The notes under the pieces are model-generated. The model did not search any database and had not been told where the DNA came from. It was given only the letters and a program-made list of their open reading frames with translations. From positions 2,870,001-2,934,000 of the forward strand of contig JACCIC010000049.1 in NCBI GenBank assembly GCA_018907035.1: DNA of 64,000 nucleotides. The letters run 5' to 3'. The position numbers and the translations under genes were made by a program. This DNA is from Sycobia sp. Sy_11. Lineage: Eukaryota > Arthropoda > Insecta > Hymenoptera > Epichrysomallidae. Positions 34,335-45,975 of the stretch are shown in pieces. Each line of letters starts with the position of its first letter. Positions within the stretch are counted from its first letter, which is position 1.

Positions 34335-34715
34335 TCATATAAAACAATAGAGCATAAGTTGATGATTGACAATAAATCTCATTGTCAGATCTAAAAAAAC
34401 ACATATTGTTACATAAAAACCATAATAATTTCTATAAACACGTTTAGATAATCTTTCTTGAAAAATGTTCTTTTCAAAGCAATTGTAAAGTAATTGAGAC
34501 TTAATGTAGTTAAGAAGACCTATAATTATTCTATGCATCGTCACTATAACTAGATATTCATTATTACGTATTTCTGTTTGCGTGCAATTCATTAAAACAT
34601 GTTTAAACCTAAAATTATCGCTTTTGGAGGTTTTGCATGTTGTATTTAATAATCTTGATTTGTAATTATTTTTTCGTTGCTGCAAAAACAACTGACATTT
34701 TTGCAATTCGCACAT
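34335..34715 (-). other. 126-codon open frame, unassigned
   Basis: One of the longest frames in the window not created by a microsatellite. The translation has cysteines and basic residues in its N-terminal half and is hydrophobic after that. I recognise no domain or family. In AT-rich DNA a chance frame of this length is unusual but not exceptional. Confidence 0.12.
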
Positions 34716-35206
34716 TTTGATTTTTATTTCAGCTCAAAAATGAATTGACAGAGCTTATTTTCTATGATGTCGGTTACAGACCTAGCCCAGCCTACCTCTA
34801 TTTGTTGTTACGACTGAAAACCGATAAGATGTAAATGCCGTGATTTATTCATTTATCAAAGATTCCTGGAATTTTCTGGATTGACTCTTTAATTTTTCAT
34901 TAAATTAATTAAAAAAATTTTTATGTTATTAGATTAATTAGTTGAAATAACATTGAATTATTATAAATGAAATTTTCGTGATAAATTGATAATGTTACAC
35001 AGAAATTACCTGAACTGCGGAGGACGGCGTCGATTACTTGTATATTGAAAATGAATTGATGCCATTAATTTGTTTCATATCATTTATAAATGCTCGAATT
35101 ATTTATGCTTTGCTCGAAAACTGGTATTTCTGCCTATAATTTCATTAAGCAATAAAATCAAGGCATGACGAGATAGATAGGCTACGAGAAGATAGAGGAT
35201 CCAATG

Positions 35207-35208
<2 letters not shown>
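34716..35208. other. AT-rich non-coding stretch
   Basis: Nothing recognised. Confidence 0.7.

Positions 35209-35258
<50 letters not shown>
35209..35258. repeat. (TA)n, 50 bp
   Basis: A pure tract about 280 bp upstream of the ratchet-point candidate. Confidence 0.98.
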
Positions 35259-35260
<2 letters not shown>

Positions 35261-35516
35261 CACTTGAGTTTTTTCAGTCGTCGGGACGTATTTTGCGATG
35301 CTGCGATTTAGTCATTATAAAAGAAGGTCGGGCAATGTTAACTTACCTTTCGTGGTGCCGCTGATGCTACAATGATTAACGGAATCACAGTCCAGCTGTC
35401 TTTAAATTTAACTAATTATGTTTCTTTCGATTTAGAATGTATAATAAAATAAATATATTGTAATGTTAATATAATATCTCGCTCGAGTGAACCCTCCCCC
35501 CATCGCATAATTTAAT

Positions 35517-35547
35517 TGTGCTTATTTTTGTTTTGTTACAGGTGAGT
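35517..35547 (+). promoter_or_regulatory. Candidate recursive splice site (ratchet point)
   Basis: A T-rich polypyrimidine tract (35519-35537) ends in TTACAG and is joined directly to GTGAGT, with the junction at 35541/35542. This is an excellent 3' splice site fused to an excellent 5' splice site with no exon between them. That arrangement defines the zero-nucleotide exons used to remove very long introns stepwise in Drosophila, where the consensus is a pyrimidine tract, CAG, then GTAAGT or GTGAGT. A branch-like TTTAATT lies about 30 bp upstream (near 35511). If real, the window lies in a long intron of a plus-strand gene. Confidence 0.5.
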
Positions 35548-35783
35548 TTCCATCGACCGCGCTTCACGACGCTATACGCCAACTGGACGGGGCAATAGTT
35601 AACACACTCCTGCGGATCTCCATCCGACTACACTGTAAAGCATCTAGGTTTATCGGAAACTCGGCCGATTCGTCTTCCCCTCTTTCCTTTTTCTTTTTGC
35701 TTCAATTTACCATTTTCTTTTTGACAGATATGCACGCTCACACACGGATACGAAATCATTCCAGACTGTTATACAGCGAGTAT

Positions 35784-35786
<3 letters not shown>

Positions 35787-35832
<46 letters not shown>
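35787..35832. repeat. (TA)n, 46 bp
   Basis: A pure tract with balanced, CpG-containing DNA on both sides. Confidence 0.98.
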
Positions 35833-35833
<1 letters not shown>

Positions 35834-35958
35834 GTTTAAAATAAGCGAGCCCGGGATCGATTTCGATGTATCCCGTGTAACAAGTCTCTCCCACCCACAC
35901 TCCGTATACGGATTCCAGGACTCGGCGTCGATCGATTAACGAAGCATTTTTTTATTCT

Positions 35959-35981
35959 GTTGTTGTTGTTGTTGTTGTTGT
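35959..35981. repeat. (TTG)n trinucleotide repeat
   Basis: About seven TGT/TTG units following a T-rich stretch. Confidence 0.95.
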
Positions 35982-36143
35982 TTAATTTTTCATTTTTTTA
36001 TTCTTCCGTTCTTCGGCTCTGCGTTCGGCGAGCCTCGAGCCTCCTACCCCTCCCGGCTCGTTTGTCCCGTCCAATATAATCTCGAATCGTGCATCTGCGT
36101 ATTAATAACTTTCTCGCCCGACTGAAATAAAGTGTCTCGCCAT

Positions 36144-36168
36144 TTATATATATACATATATATATGTA

Positions 36169-36216
<48 letters not shown>
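36144..36216. repeat. Imperfect then pure (TA)n
   Basis: TATATACATATATATGTATATATGTG-type degenerate units to 36176, then a pure 40-bp tract at 36177-36216. This may show point mutations breaking up an older, longer tract. Confidence 0.97.
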
Positions 36217-36217
<1 letters not shown>

Positions 36218-37123
36218 GCGTACACGCAAATACACACACATATCAAGGCTTGATGCCTCGCGGGAAAGGGGTGGAAAAACTCGGGTCAGTTTTGGACTTT
36301 CATTCTTTCATTCTCCTTCTATTTTTTTTTATTATTTATTATTTTCTGTTCCTCACCGCGGCTCGTATATTCTTTACCATGTACGTACATGGAACCATGA
36401 TAACACGAATTGTACACCATTCCATTGGAAATGGCGAATCGAGCCTCGTCATTGACGCGATCTCGAAGATCCCGGAAAATCGGAGATCGTGAAGAAAGTG
36501 GCAACCGTATAAATTAGAATGCGGCGCGCGCGCGTTCGACGTAATAAATAGCGGCGGGACAGCTGGACGCCCCGTATGCAGCATCGGTCAATTTGCAAGA
36601 ATTCACAAAAAAAAAAAACAAATTCTTTTATATGAACTGCTATTGTTTTCCACGAATATGTGCATAGAGCATTTAAGGAGGCTGCAACGCGGATGCCTGT
36701 ATCCGTTCAAGTTTGCACTGGCTGCTTATCGTTGAAAAAAATCCATAATTATTTAATTTTCTTTTATTATTAGAAATTTTCCATTCTCTACCTATGTTAC
36801 CATACTACTTTTTTATCGTTCAACAGCAGTTCTATAATAATTCCTTATCACAAAAAAACCTTTTTAGTCGTTGCTCTATTAGAGTAGATTTTCTTCTAAT
36901 TTAATCCAAAGACTAGCATACATTTTTTTTTGCTATCCAATCCATAAATTTTTGTTATCTTCGAATCATAAATTATAATCATTCCAAAATATATAATTTC
37001 AGAATTTGATTTATACCCCTTACTTCGTAATTCTAAGGTACATTAGTAAATCGTAACACAACGCGAACATTTATTATCTTGTTTTTGTAAAATACAAACT
37101 TTATGTAAAAATTAAATTTAAAG

Positions 37124-37126
<3 letters not shown>
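36217..37126. other. Non-coding stretch
   Basis: Balanced and CpG-containing to 36.6 kb (CGGCGCGCGCGCG near 36522), then AT-rich. Several overlapping short frames, none with a domain. Confidence 0.6.

Positions 37127-37166
<40 letters not shown>
37127..37166. repeat. (TA)n, 40 bp
   Basis: A pure tract with an ACATATATAT extension to 37175. Confidence 0.98.
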
Positions 37167-37172
<6 letters not shown>

Positions 37173-37175
37173 TAT

Positions 37176-37540
37176 CACAAGCATTGCACTCGATCAAATT
37201 TCCATTCGACTTTCATAAGACACTTTTATTTTCGCAAAAACCGCGCTCTCGCTTATCGAGCCGACAAACGGGAATAAAAATACGCTCGAATAATTCACGA
37301 ACTATATATCAAATCAATCCCCTCCCCTCCCCTCTACCACCCGTCCATTGGCGATGGATTTATCACCGACGCATTGAAAAACTAAAATGCAACCCCTCCT
37401 CTCAGCCGCGGCCTGCCTGTGTAACGCCGTCCGCCTCCTCCGCGTCTGATTTATCAGATCCGCGGGGAGAGCTGCCTGCGCGCGCATTTGCTTGCCGATC
37501 GCTGCGCAGCGAGGTTTTCGATGGGAAAAATTACGGCTTT

Positions 37541-37542
<2 letters not shown>
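37176..37542. other. CpG-containing patch between TA tracts
   Basis: Pyrimidine-rich at 37.32-37.44 kb and CpG-rich at 37.40-37.53 kb. The 165-codon plus-strand frame here (37184-37681) continues into the next TA tract and has no domain. Confidence 0.5.

Positions 37543-37591
<49 letters not shown>
37543..37591. repeat. (TA)n, 49 bp
   Basis: A pure tract between two CpG-containing segments. Confidence 0.98.
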
Positions 37592-37595
<4 letters not shown>

Positions 37596-40190
37596 GTTTC
37601 ACGTTTCCGCCGCGGTCGGTACTTACAAGCGCACTCGTTAGATCGGAAATTGATGGGCGATGCTCGTCAAGGCTATTTTGACGTTTATTTAACGCTGATG
37701 GACTATTACTGCCATTCCCTTTCCACTTCCGATATGCTTCTCATCCTCCTCCCCGCCCACCTTCTTTCTCATTTCTTTTTCTTTCCCTGTGTATAATAGT
37801 GAAAGGATTTTCATTAGAAAATAAGTAATAAAAACACTATATTATTTTTTTATTGAATAATCACTAAAATATCGTTAAAATAATCATTAAAATATGTATA
37901 TTTTAAATCGTAATTCATTTAGACAAGTTTCAGTCTAAGTCCAAAATGCTCGTTTAGAGGACATATAATTAAATTACTAATGTGTAAAAACGTAATAACC
38001 AATTGTAAAAAAATAGAAATGATATAAATTGACATAGAAATTGTCGCTGAGTGAAGCAAATGGAAAAAAGGTCCAACGTGGTAAAAATTCACCAATACGT
38101 TGATTGTAATAATAAAAATTATATCGTCTATAATTCCCCATTTTGAGGTTCCAAGGATCACAGAAAATCTCGAAGTTGATCTAATTCAGATTTATTTAAG
38201 TTCTCGTACGCAAAGACTCATAAGCAATGCATAAGAAATAAGATATTAAGAAGGGGATAAAGCGCAATCTGCCATCGTACGTTAAAATTTTTTTATTTTG
38301 AACGCAGCGTACCACAATAGCGTAGTATTTGATTTTCCAAATAAATAATACATTTATTAAACAAATAAATATTCTATCCATCAATATGCTTACTCTACAA
38401 AATATTACATTCCAATCCTGCATGCGCAAAAATTCGTAGTAATAATTGCGAAAGTGTCAATTGACTATCCGCAGTACCACGTATTTTCACTAATATTATT
38501 AACAGAGAAAATTTCTCTTTTTTACTCGATGAAAATTGACCAAACTTCAGGGGGTCTTTTTTACTAATATATTAGCTAGAAATTTCGCTGAAATTTGGTT
38601 AAATTACAACGGTTTACAAGACAAAGCAAAAACTGTGAAAATTTCAAAAGCACTTTAAGGCCAAATTGAATTTTCTATTCGCCGGCTCACGCGCTCTCGT
38701 GTATACGAGGAATAGGCGAAGAGGAAAGAAAACTTCATTTACGCGTTTGGCCGTAAAATGCCTTCCCCCTCATCCTCATTTATACTTTATTTCGTTTCGT
38801 TTTATTTTTATCAATTTCCAACTGCCGTGTACACGCGTGGCATGGGATTTTATACATGGATAAGGCGTCCAGCAAAGCCGGAATTCGCACGGGGGCGAAT
38901 GAAAATTGCTTTTTTTTTCCTTTTAAAAATTACAAAAAGGACCGAGTGACCCGAAATAACTGGATGAAAGTGTCGGGGAGAGTTTGCGCGCGGAGGCTTT
39001 GCACTACATAATACCGGGCAATCGGGCCTCGCGTGCGTTTTTCCCCTATTTCATTATATATATGTTTTTAAATTAAATCGACTGTACGTGTAAACGGGCA
39101 CACGCATACCCTTGCCCATTCTCTGACGCACGCATATGCATCGTTTACTTTTCGATCTTTTCGGTTTTATTTTTTTTTTGGAAATATTTTTCTGCGGGCA
39201 TTAACGTGACAAATTCGCGTTTTCATTCGAAATTAATTTTTTTTTACCTGTCCTACGATCCGTTGCTCTTTACCAATTTTTCAAATATTTTTTTGTAGCT
39301 TTTGCTGTCGGGCTGCGGTGGAAATTTTTTCGGCGAAGAGGGCCGCCGGATCGTCCTTTATGAACGAAATTCATTTTAACTTTAATGGTCTTTAGGGGTT
39401 TATATTGCAGATGCTACGGGGGTTGATTTTACGCAATAAGGGCAGTTTTTTTTCTCTCGAGAATTAAAATTTTGAATTACACCGTGGCTGATTTACAAAT
39501 GCAATTGAGATATTAAAAGTGCCGTATGTATTATAAAAATGTAATATTAAACTGGGTTTGCTTTGTATTGAGATGAGATCTCCAATGAGATCGATCAAAC
39601 TTAGGATTGCAAATTTTTAATTAAAATTCTTTACTTTGATTTTTGATAGTATAATTGGTTAAATATAGATAAATCCTTGAGTAACTCGTCCTAAAGCTCG
39701 TAATTCCCTTATTTGTATAACATGAATTTTACATTACGCGCGTACATACAACTTTACAAAAGCCACGTAGCTGGGACTAATCCATTATTCTGTTTTTTTA
39801 TAACTCCCACCCGCATTATTCCATTGCGGATAAATTGAAAAAGTGAAAAAAAAACCCCGTGAATTAAAAACAAAAAGTGCTATATAAACTCTGTGCCAAT
39901 CAATAAACACACGCGAGACCATTGCGCATTTAATAATTCGGTAAACAGTCGAACATTAACTGAAGAGCAAGCATTGAACTTTTGTCTATAGCGTTCGTGT
40001 TATTAACGCGAGGACACGGCACGCTCGCCGTAATCCGTGTAAAAAAAAAAACACTTCGTATATTACATTCGGTATGGAAGGGGGATGTCGAGCAAGGCGG
40101 CATATGTGTTTACGATCAACAATATACACATATACGGGATAAATATACTGCCGACAGAGCGGCACTGGAGGTGACGGCTTTTTTTTTTTT
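37592..40190. other. Non-coding stretch
   Basis: AT-rich with balanced pieces near 38.7-39.4 kb. It has no tract over 20 bp, no repeat match and no recognisable exon. Confidence 0.6.
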
Positions 40191-40216
40191 ATTTCTTTCT
40201 TTCTTTCTTTCTTTTT
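40191..40216. repeat. (TTCT)n tetranucleotide repeat
   Basis: About five TTCT units after a T10 run. Confidence 0.9.
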
Positions 40217-40369
40217 TACTCATCAGGGGTAAAAGACCGAGGTTCTCGCTCACTCCGATCGAGATACCCGTCGCGTCGCTTCTTCGCTCGCGGGGGGCAC
40301 GTTCGCCGTGCGCTCATTGACATTGATCAGATAAGTCGGCCGTCTTCGGTCCTCCGCTCACACCTTCTC

Positions 40370-40371
<2 letters not shown>

Positions 40372-40409
<38 letters not shown>

Positions 40410-40424
40410 CCTCTGTCTCTCTCA
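40372..40424. repeat. (CT)n microsatellite with interruptions
   Basis: A pure CT run to about 40400, then GTCTCTCTCCCTCTGTCTCT-type units. Confidence 0.95.
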
Positions 40425-40913
40425 GTTCCGTACATCGAAGGGAGTATCACAAGCGGCTCATACATTTTTCGTTTTTTTACGCTTCCGATTGGCAATCACT
40501 GATTCGAGAGGATAGAAGAAGCTTTGAGCATCCGGCCCGTATATATCTTCTCCTATTATATGCTTGGCTGAACGTTCTTCAATATATATATATATATTAT
40601 GATTTTTATGTCGCATCGGCTCGATTACGTCCCGTAAACATTTATTTTCTCCCTTCTTTTTGAGCGCGCGCTTAATTCGTCCCGGAGGCGCATCGTTTAA
40701 TTATCATGCAAATTCAAATTTTACATATATACTGGAGCATGCGGGCGCGCAATTGCCAAAAAAGTACATTACCAAGCACGGATTTTATATTGACATAGAT
40801 GGCTACATTTATCCGTCCACCCAGCACGCGCGAGAAAGGCGCCGTTCTGAAAATATATTACAATTCCGTGTGGAAACAATCTCTGCACGGGCAATTAAAT
40901 TGATTTTAATTAA

Positions 40914-40918
<5 letters not shown>
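40425..40918. other. Non-coding stretch
   Basis: Balanced DNA with a short (TA)n at 40582-40598. The 85-codon plus-strand frame at 40660-40917 has no domain. Confidence 0.6.

Positions 40919-40962
<44 letters not shown>
40919..40962. repeat. (TA)n, 44 bp
   Basis: Preceded by TTAATTAATTAATTA. Confidence 0.98.
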
Positions 40963-40964
<2 letters not shown>

Positions 40965-41170
40965 TTAGTATATACATATATATGATTTCGAAACCATATT
41001 CAGAATCGCTGTAAAAAAACGCGACATTGCGTTTCGTAATAGACGGGGAGAGGCGGATTACCTATATATGTATAAACTTTTCAGGCGTTCTGCTGTACGA
41101 CTTTCCGTCGAGCTTTAATGAATTATCCGTGCAATTAGTGACTCGCGGGCGTGACACTCACACACAAGAT

Positions 41171-41171
<1 letters not shown>

Positions 41172-41222
<51 letters not shown>

Positions 41223-41241
41223 TGTGTGTGTGTGTGTGTGT
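41172..41241. repeat. (GT)n, 70 bp
   Basis: A nearly pure GT run with one GTGGTG phase slip near 41214. It is the longest GT tract here. A short CA-rich stretch sits just to its left (41157-41167), so a small hairpin with the GT run is possible. Confidence 0.97.
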
Positions 41242-41607
41242 ATCCTCGCTTGTTCGCGTTACTTTTCCCCAATCCACTCTTTTCGTTCTCCCAAGAGCTT
41301 TGGCTCGCCTCTCGATGTAATTATCGCGCCTTCCAATTCTGCACATACACACACATACGCGCGCGCACGAGGCGTCATTATCGCGTTATTTTCGACTGTA
41401 TTTATATGCGCGACAATTATTCTCGCTTTAAGTGAAACGATCTTCGCTCATAATTATTACGTCCCCGCCTCGGATGCGCGAACTCGTATATACGCATCTG
41501 TCTCGGATTTTCGCGCTCTTCACCGATTCGCTTATGTAAATTTTGTCATTGTTAGCGGGACAAAATTCGATCGATGACGGCGCGAATCGTATTATTTTAA
41601 CGTATTG

Positions 41608-41608
<1 letters not shown>
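41242..41608. other. CpG-containing non-coding patch
   Basis: Balanced, CpG-containing DNA with CACACATACGCGCGCGCACG near 41347. Frames here are extensions of the GT repeat. Confidence 0.55.

Positions 41609-41639
<31 letters not shown>
41609..41639. repeat. (TCG)n trinucleotide repeat
   Basis: About ten CGT/TCG units, an unusual CpG-containing trinucleotide. Confidence 0.96.
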
Positions 41640-42340
41640 CCATTTAATTAACAGCGAAAATAATTTTCATGTCGAATGCACGGAAATTAATGTGCGCTTT
41701 TATGAATATCTCATGGTTCGTTGTTACATTCTTACCTTCTGATGTTAAAAAAAAAAGCTGATCTTCGAATTGATCGGTTTTTGTAAATCGTAGATAATGT
41801 ATTTAACTGCGTGAGAAGCAGTTACATCACAAACACAGTTCTCATAAGTATGTAAATAATTGACTCGTGTCTATTATATCACAGCAACAGAAGGTTGTTA
41901 CATTATTTCTCTGCAAGCAGTTGCGTCTCGCGTGAAGCAATTCTGGAGGTAACTTTCGTTTAGGCGTTACAAACATCTCTTTAGAATTCTGTAAATTGTC
42001 ACATTAAAACGGACGAATAGAATCCAAAACCAATCTGTTTACGTCTACATTCCCCAATATTCTCCCGAACGAGATGAGCGCAAATAAATTTTATTCGCAT
42101 CTCGCATCTTTAATTGTAAGCTTTATCTTGACTTATAACGTCCAATCATAATGATTGGGTATTGGTATAAAAAGAAAAGTTAATTTCTACATACTCCGCT
42201 TAATTTGACGCAAATAACGCCGATCGATCTTCATGCGTTTCACGTCGTTCTGCATTACTGTACTACATATACTATAGACACGAAGTAAACTATATGCGAA
42301 TAACTATTTTTTTATAATTTTTTATTGTTTTCAAGATAAA
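41640..42340. other. Non-coding stretch
   Basis: AT-rich to balanced. Nothing recognised. Confidence 0.65.
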
Positions 42341-42567
42341 TCAATAAATATTTTTATCGGTCTTACAGTCTTTTTAATATAATTTTAATATAATAATTTA
42401 CTTTTAGTAAAAAGTTTGATTTTAGATTCTTTAGGGGGTGATAATAATCAAGGACAGTCTGACTGTCATTATTTTATCATAATATATTATAGTATAAAGA
42501 CTGTAAGACCGATAAAAATATTTCTTAATTGAATTCAGAACAGTCGTCATAAGTACAATTTTTAATT
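42341..42567 (+). mobile_element. Inverted-repeat family A, internally deleted copy (42.4 kb)
   Basis: The left end TATTTTTATCGGTCTTACAG (42349-42368) and a full right end (about 42453-42528) are inverted copies. The subterminal palindrome GACAGT-CTG-ACTGTC is at 42453-42467. The outer segment TTCAGAACAGTCGTCATAAG (42534-42553) is the complement of the one left of the 15.5 kb copy. The interior is reduced to the AGATTCTTTAGGGGGTGA part, so the hammerhead-like module is deleted. Confidence 0.7.
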
Positions 42568-42793
42568 TTGATTTCAAGATGAAACCTATACAATACCAAA
42601 ACTATATTCTGTTAAAATCGTACGCTGCAACTCGGTAATTTTTAGACGCTGTTTCTTCATGATATCGTTACAAAAAATATGATAGAATCTAAAATATACA
42701 AGCATAGATTACTGACAGATTATATAGATTATATTATACATAAATTATTTTTCACTCTTCTCGCTTCCGTAAAATGTCATACTTTATACATAC

Positions 42794-42800
<7 letters not shown>

Positions 42801-42846
<46 letters not shown>
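42801..42846. repeat. (TA)n, 46 bp
   Basis: Preceded by TACATATACA. A CpG-rich patch starts about 100 bp to the right. Confidence 0.98.
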
Positions 42847-42847
<1 letters not shown>

Positions 42848-42939
42848 CACATATACACGCTTTTCGTATACGCAGGAAGATCTTACATAAAAAAAAATAC
42901 ACAATAAAAAAAAGGGAGAGATCCCCGCAACCGTCAAAT

Positions 42940-43230
42940 CCACTCGCTGATTACGATAACGCGCGACGGGGGAAAAAGGAACGAGGCGGCAACGCATCAT
43001 CGAGCGCAACGAACGCCGCGCATCGTGCACGCGTTAACGCAGCGCGGACAGAGCGTGCGAGGAGCGGCCGTTCGCCAGTTCGAGTCGCGCGCATATATGT
43101 TATAGGTAGCAAATAATACCCCGTGCATGCGCACACGCGTACGTGCGCATGTGCGTGCATGCCGTTGCGCAACGCCCTATATGCCGCGGCGCGTACCCAT
43201 TTCGCGATCCGTCACGCCGTTACTTGCGCT
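42940..43230. other. CpG-rich patch
   Basis: GC- and CpG-dense, with alternating GCAT/GCGC motifs at 43.12-43.17 kb. No coding signature beyond compositional frames. Confidence 0.5.
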
Positions 43231-44820
43231 TGGATTACGATTCTCACGCTGTTATTATACATGGGTGTCTGTGTCCATTATATATATATCTATATAGTTG
43301 ACGACCCTGTTCTGTGTTAGATAATACCTTTTTTCCATACTAATAATATACATCAGTGCAGAATAAAATGTTTATAACAATGCGATTATTAGTAGAAGAC
43401 AAATTTACACGGAATAAATCCTTGATACACTGCGTTTCGATAAAGCTCGATATGATACTGTTCCTTAATCTTGGACAGTATTTATGAATACATGATAAAT
43501 GCATTAATGATTTGCTCTACGGCGCTGCGCTTGTCTTTGATTTTCTTGGCCTGGCATTGTGAAAGTCATAAATACGACACTTTAGTCCAACATATAATGT
43601 TCATCGGGTATAAAGCAAGTATACTATCATTTTTTAAATATTTTTATTTTCTTATATTTCTTACCCTATGCTTGAGATTTAACACTGTTTGAAACTGGAA
43701 AAACCCTATTGGCCACTGTCACTATTGTGTTTTCATTCAAAATTCATTTTGTTTATTACACAGTACAAATAAAAAATTGACAAAAGCTTGAATTAATTGA
43801 AAAAAGATTTAGTCGTATTGACAGAATCTTTTTTAGAATTTTCACCGCTATTACTAATGGTAAAAGTAAGGGTAAAAATTAATACAAAATTAGTAGTTCA
43901 CTATATATATATAGCATAGGAAATCACATCAATTATGTTTCCACATTCGCGGTATAATCTAGCCGCTAATCATATATTAAAAACTCATTGTTAATAGCCC
44001 TGTGGCTCGAACGTATAATAATCAACGCATACCAAGCCGTGACATAATTCTTCGGCAAATCGAGCAATAATGCGTACTTATGACGCCCCGTATTCTAAAC
44101 ATACGCCTAACCCAACGGCAGTCGTTCCTCATAGTGGATCGACGTTCGTCCGTAAAATGAAATGCAGTTTCGCTAAATTATTCTAAACGTCTTTTACGAG
44201 TGGCAAAAATTCGAGTATTGGGTAGGGGGGGGGCCGAGAAAATGACTTAAACTTTGCAGTTTTTCACATTGAATTACACCAAGCGCATCTTAAAGCTGCA
44301 ATTGTGTTTATTGGCTAAAAATTGTTCTCTATAATTTTTTCTTTTTCTTTTAATTAGTACAGATAGCCTTATTTGATTATAAATTATATGTAATTATTTT
44401 TTATTATAGCATCCAGAAATGATTTTTCAGTATCGATTGTACAGTTGAAAATTGTAATACAAGCGACTAACATAATACTGTCAACATGTATCGAAGAGGG
44501 ACGGGAGAATTTCAAGATGTTCTGCACTTTCGAATCTTTTTTTTCAGATAGTAAGCAACTACAGCTTTTTCCTCGGATTAGCGTAGGGCTAAACTTAAAG
44601 GCGAGTACAATTAGGACCGATGAACGTCCTTAATCCACGACCTGTACCACACCTGTACCGCGGTAAAGTTCATCCTGTAGAAACATTGCGTACACTTGTA
44701 AAAGAGACGTTATGCGATATACTCTCATATGTATATGTGTATATATATATATAAATTTGTGTAAATATGTATGCGCATGTATGTATATTACGTATGTACA
44801 AATATAGGTCGTTATCCTAG
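43231..44820. other. Non-coding stretch
   Basis: AT-rich, with a G9 run at 44225-44233 and a balanced piece at 43.95-44.2 kb. No gene recognised. Confidence 0.6.
44225..44233 (+). repeat. G9 homopolymer
   Basis: Nine G residues. Confidence 0.95.
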
Positions 44821-45975
44821 AGATCTCAAATATCGTACGCGGCGTCTCGCGTCGGCTCCCCGGTGCCGTAGACTGGGTAATATATATATACATTCTCATA
44901 CAGAGCTGCATCCCGACTGCGTGTCGCAGAGCTGGAATCGAACGCGCGCCAGTTGTCGATCGGTCGCTGTACCTCCCGTACGAGGTCGTTCCTTCCTCTG
45001 CTGGAAGTATCGGCGTGCGCGCAGTTTTTCGCGCAGCGGTTCGGTTGCCTTAGATCCTCGGTACGCGTCGATAAGTATCTCCCATTATGGGGGGAAACGC
45101 ATCGATTTCTCGCACTCGTGGATAGAGCGAAAAGCGCGTCAGAATAATTGCGCGAAGTCGTTAATTGGCGCGGATTAATTCGGTATTAAAATCAGATCGG
45201 TGAGTGGGGGATCGCAGTGGGCGGCGGGATTTCGAACTGTCAGTTACATTTATTATCAAGCGCTGTTCGTTCGTTCGGGAAACTGGATTCTGTTATAATA
45301 ACGAGCAAAATTGGCAAGTATTATTTTCTCTCTCTCGTCGAGTGTCAATTGAAATATGTTATGTTTCTTTCAATAATGCACGCCAAAGTCATTCTTGCGT
45401 GCGCGTTTGATCGTGTGGGTGTGCGTCTTTTTTTTTATAAGACGATCAAAAATAGCCCCTGTGCATCTCAGACATTATCAATGGTATTAGTGCGAGGTTG
45501 GCTTATTCAGATCTTCTTAGGAATAGTATTGGTGTTATTTTTATATCATACTTCTTTTTTGACTTCTTTTTTCTTTTGAAGAATCTCACCTTCTGGGTGA
45601 TAATTTGGCAACTATTTTTACCTCATCATTTCCATGTTGTGATTCCAAAAAGAATCTCTATAGTCTCTACGTAATCAGTGGTGTTTTGGTTTCTGGATCT
45701 GAGAATTTTCTAAAGATTCTCACAGCTACGATAGATAGTAGTTCTGATAATCGCTAATAGATCTGTATTTGATGTGGTTCGGTTGGCGTAGACATACAGT
45801 TACCTGTTTGGCATTTAGCATTGATATCCTGAACTGGTGTTTCTGTACATTGCAACCGTCGATATTAATACTATTGAAAGTAATATGGGGTTATATAGAG
45901 TATTGCGACCGTAAGTAACTTAGCAATTTTCGTCACCTCAAAATTAGTGTCCGAAAAAGTTTTTTATATGTAAGC
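44821..45975. other. Non-coding stretch; possible LINE tail at its right end
   Basis: CpG-rich at 44.82-45.2 kb, then balanced to AT-rich. The 45.7-45.97 kb part lies directly downstream, on the minus strand, of the R1-like remnant and may contain its decayed C-terminus. I could not align it confidently. Confidence 0.45.

Noticed and set aside
35340..35352. Good 5' splice sequence (AAAG/GTAAGT) on the minus strand
   Set aside because: No acceptor, reading frame or conservation evidence defines an exon upstream of it.
40218..40232. CTGATGAG on the minus strand as another hammerhead
   Set aside because: No GAAAC and no stem II follow within a plausible distance.
41027..41577. Cys-Val and Thr-His repeat frames
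   Set aside because: They are translations of the (GT)n tract at 41172-41241.
41428..41643. Arginine-rich N-terminus on the minus strand
   Set aside because: A translation of the (TCG)n repeat, without supporting sequence.
41719..41760. Minus-strand T10 tract, CAG, AAG, GTAAGA as a recursive site or 3-nt microexon
   Set aside because: The acceptor and donor are separated by AAG and the tract is a plain T homopolymer. It is too easily produced by chance.
44925..44970. tRNA-like GTTCGATTCC on the minus strand
   Set aside because: The flanking bases do not pair as a T stem and no cloverleaf forms.
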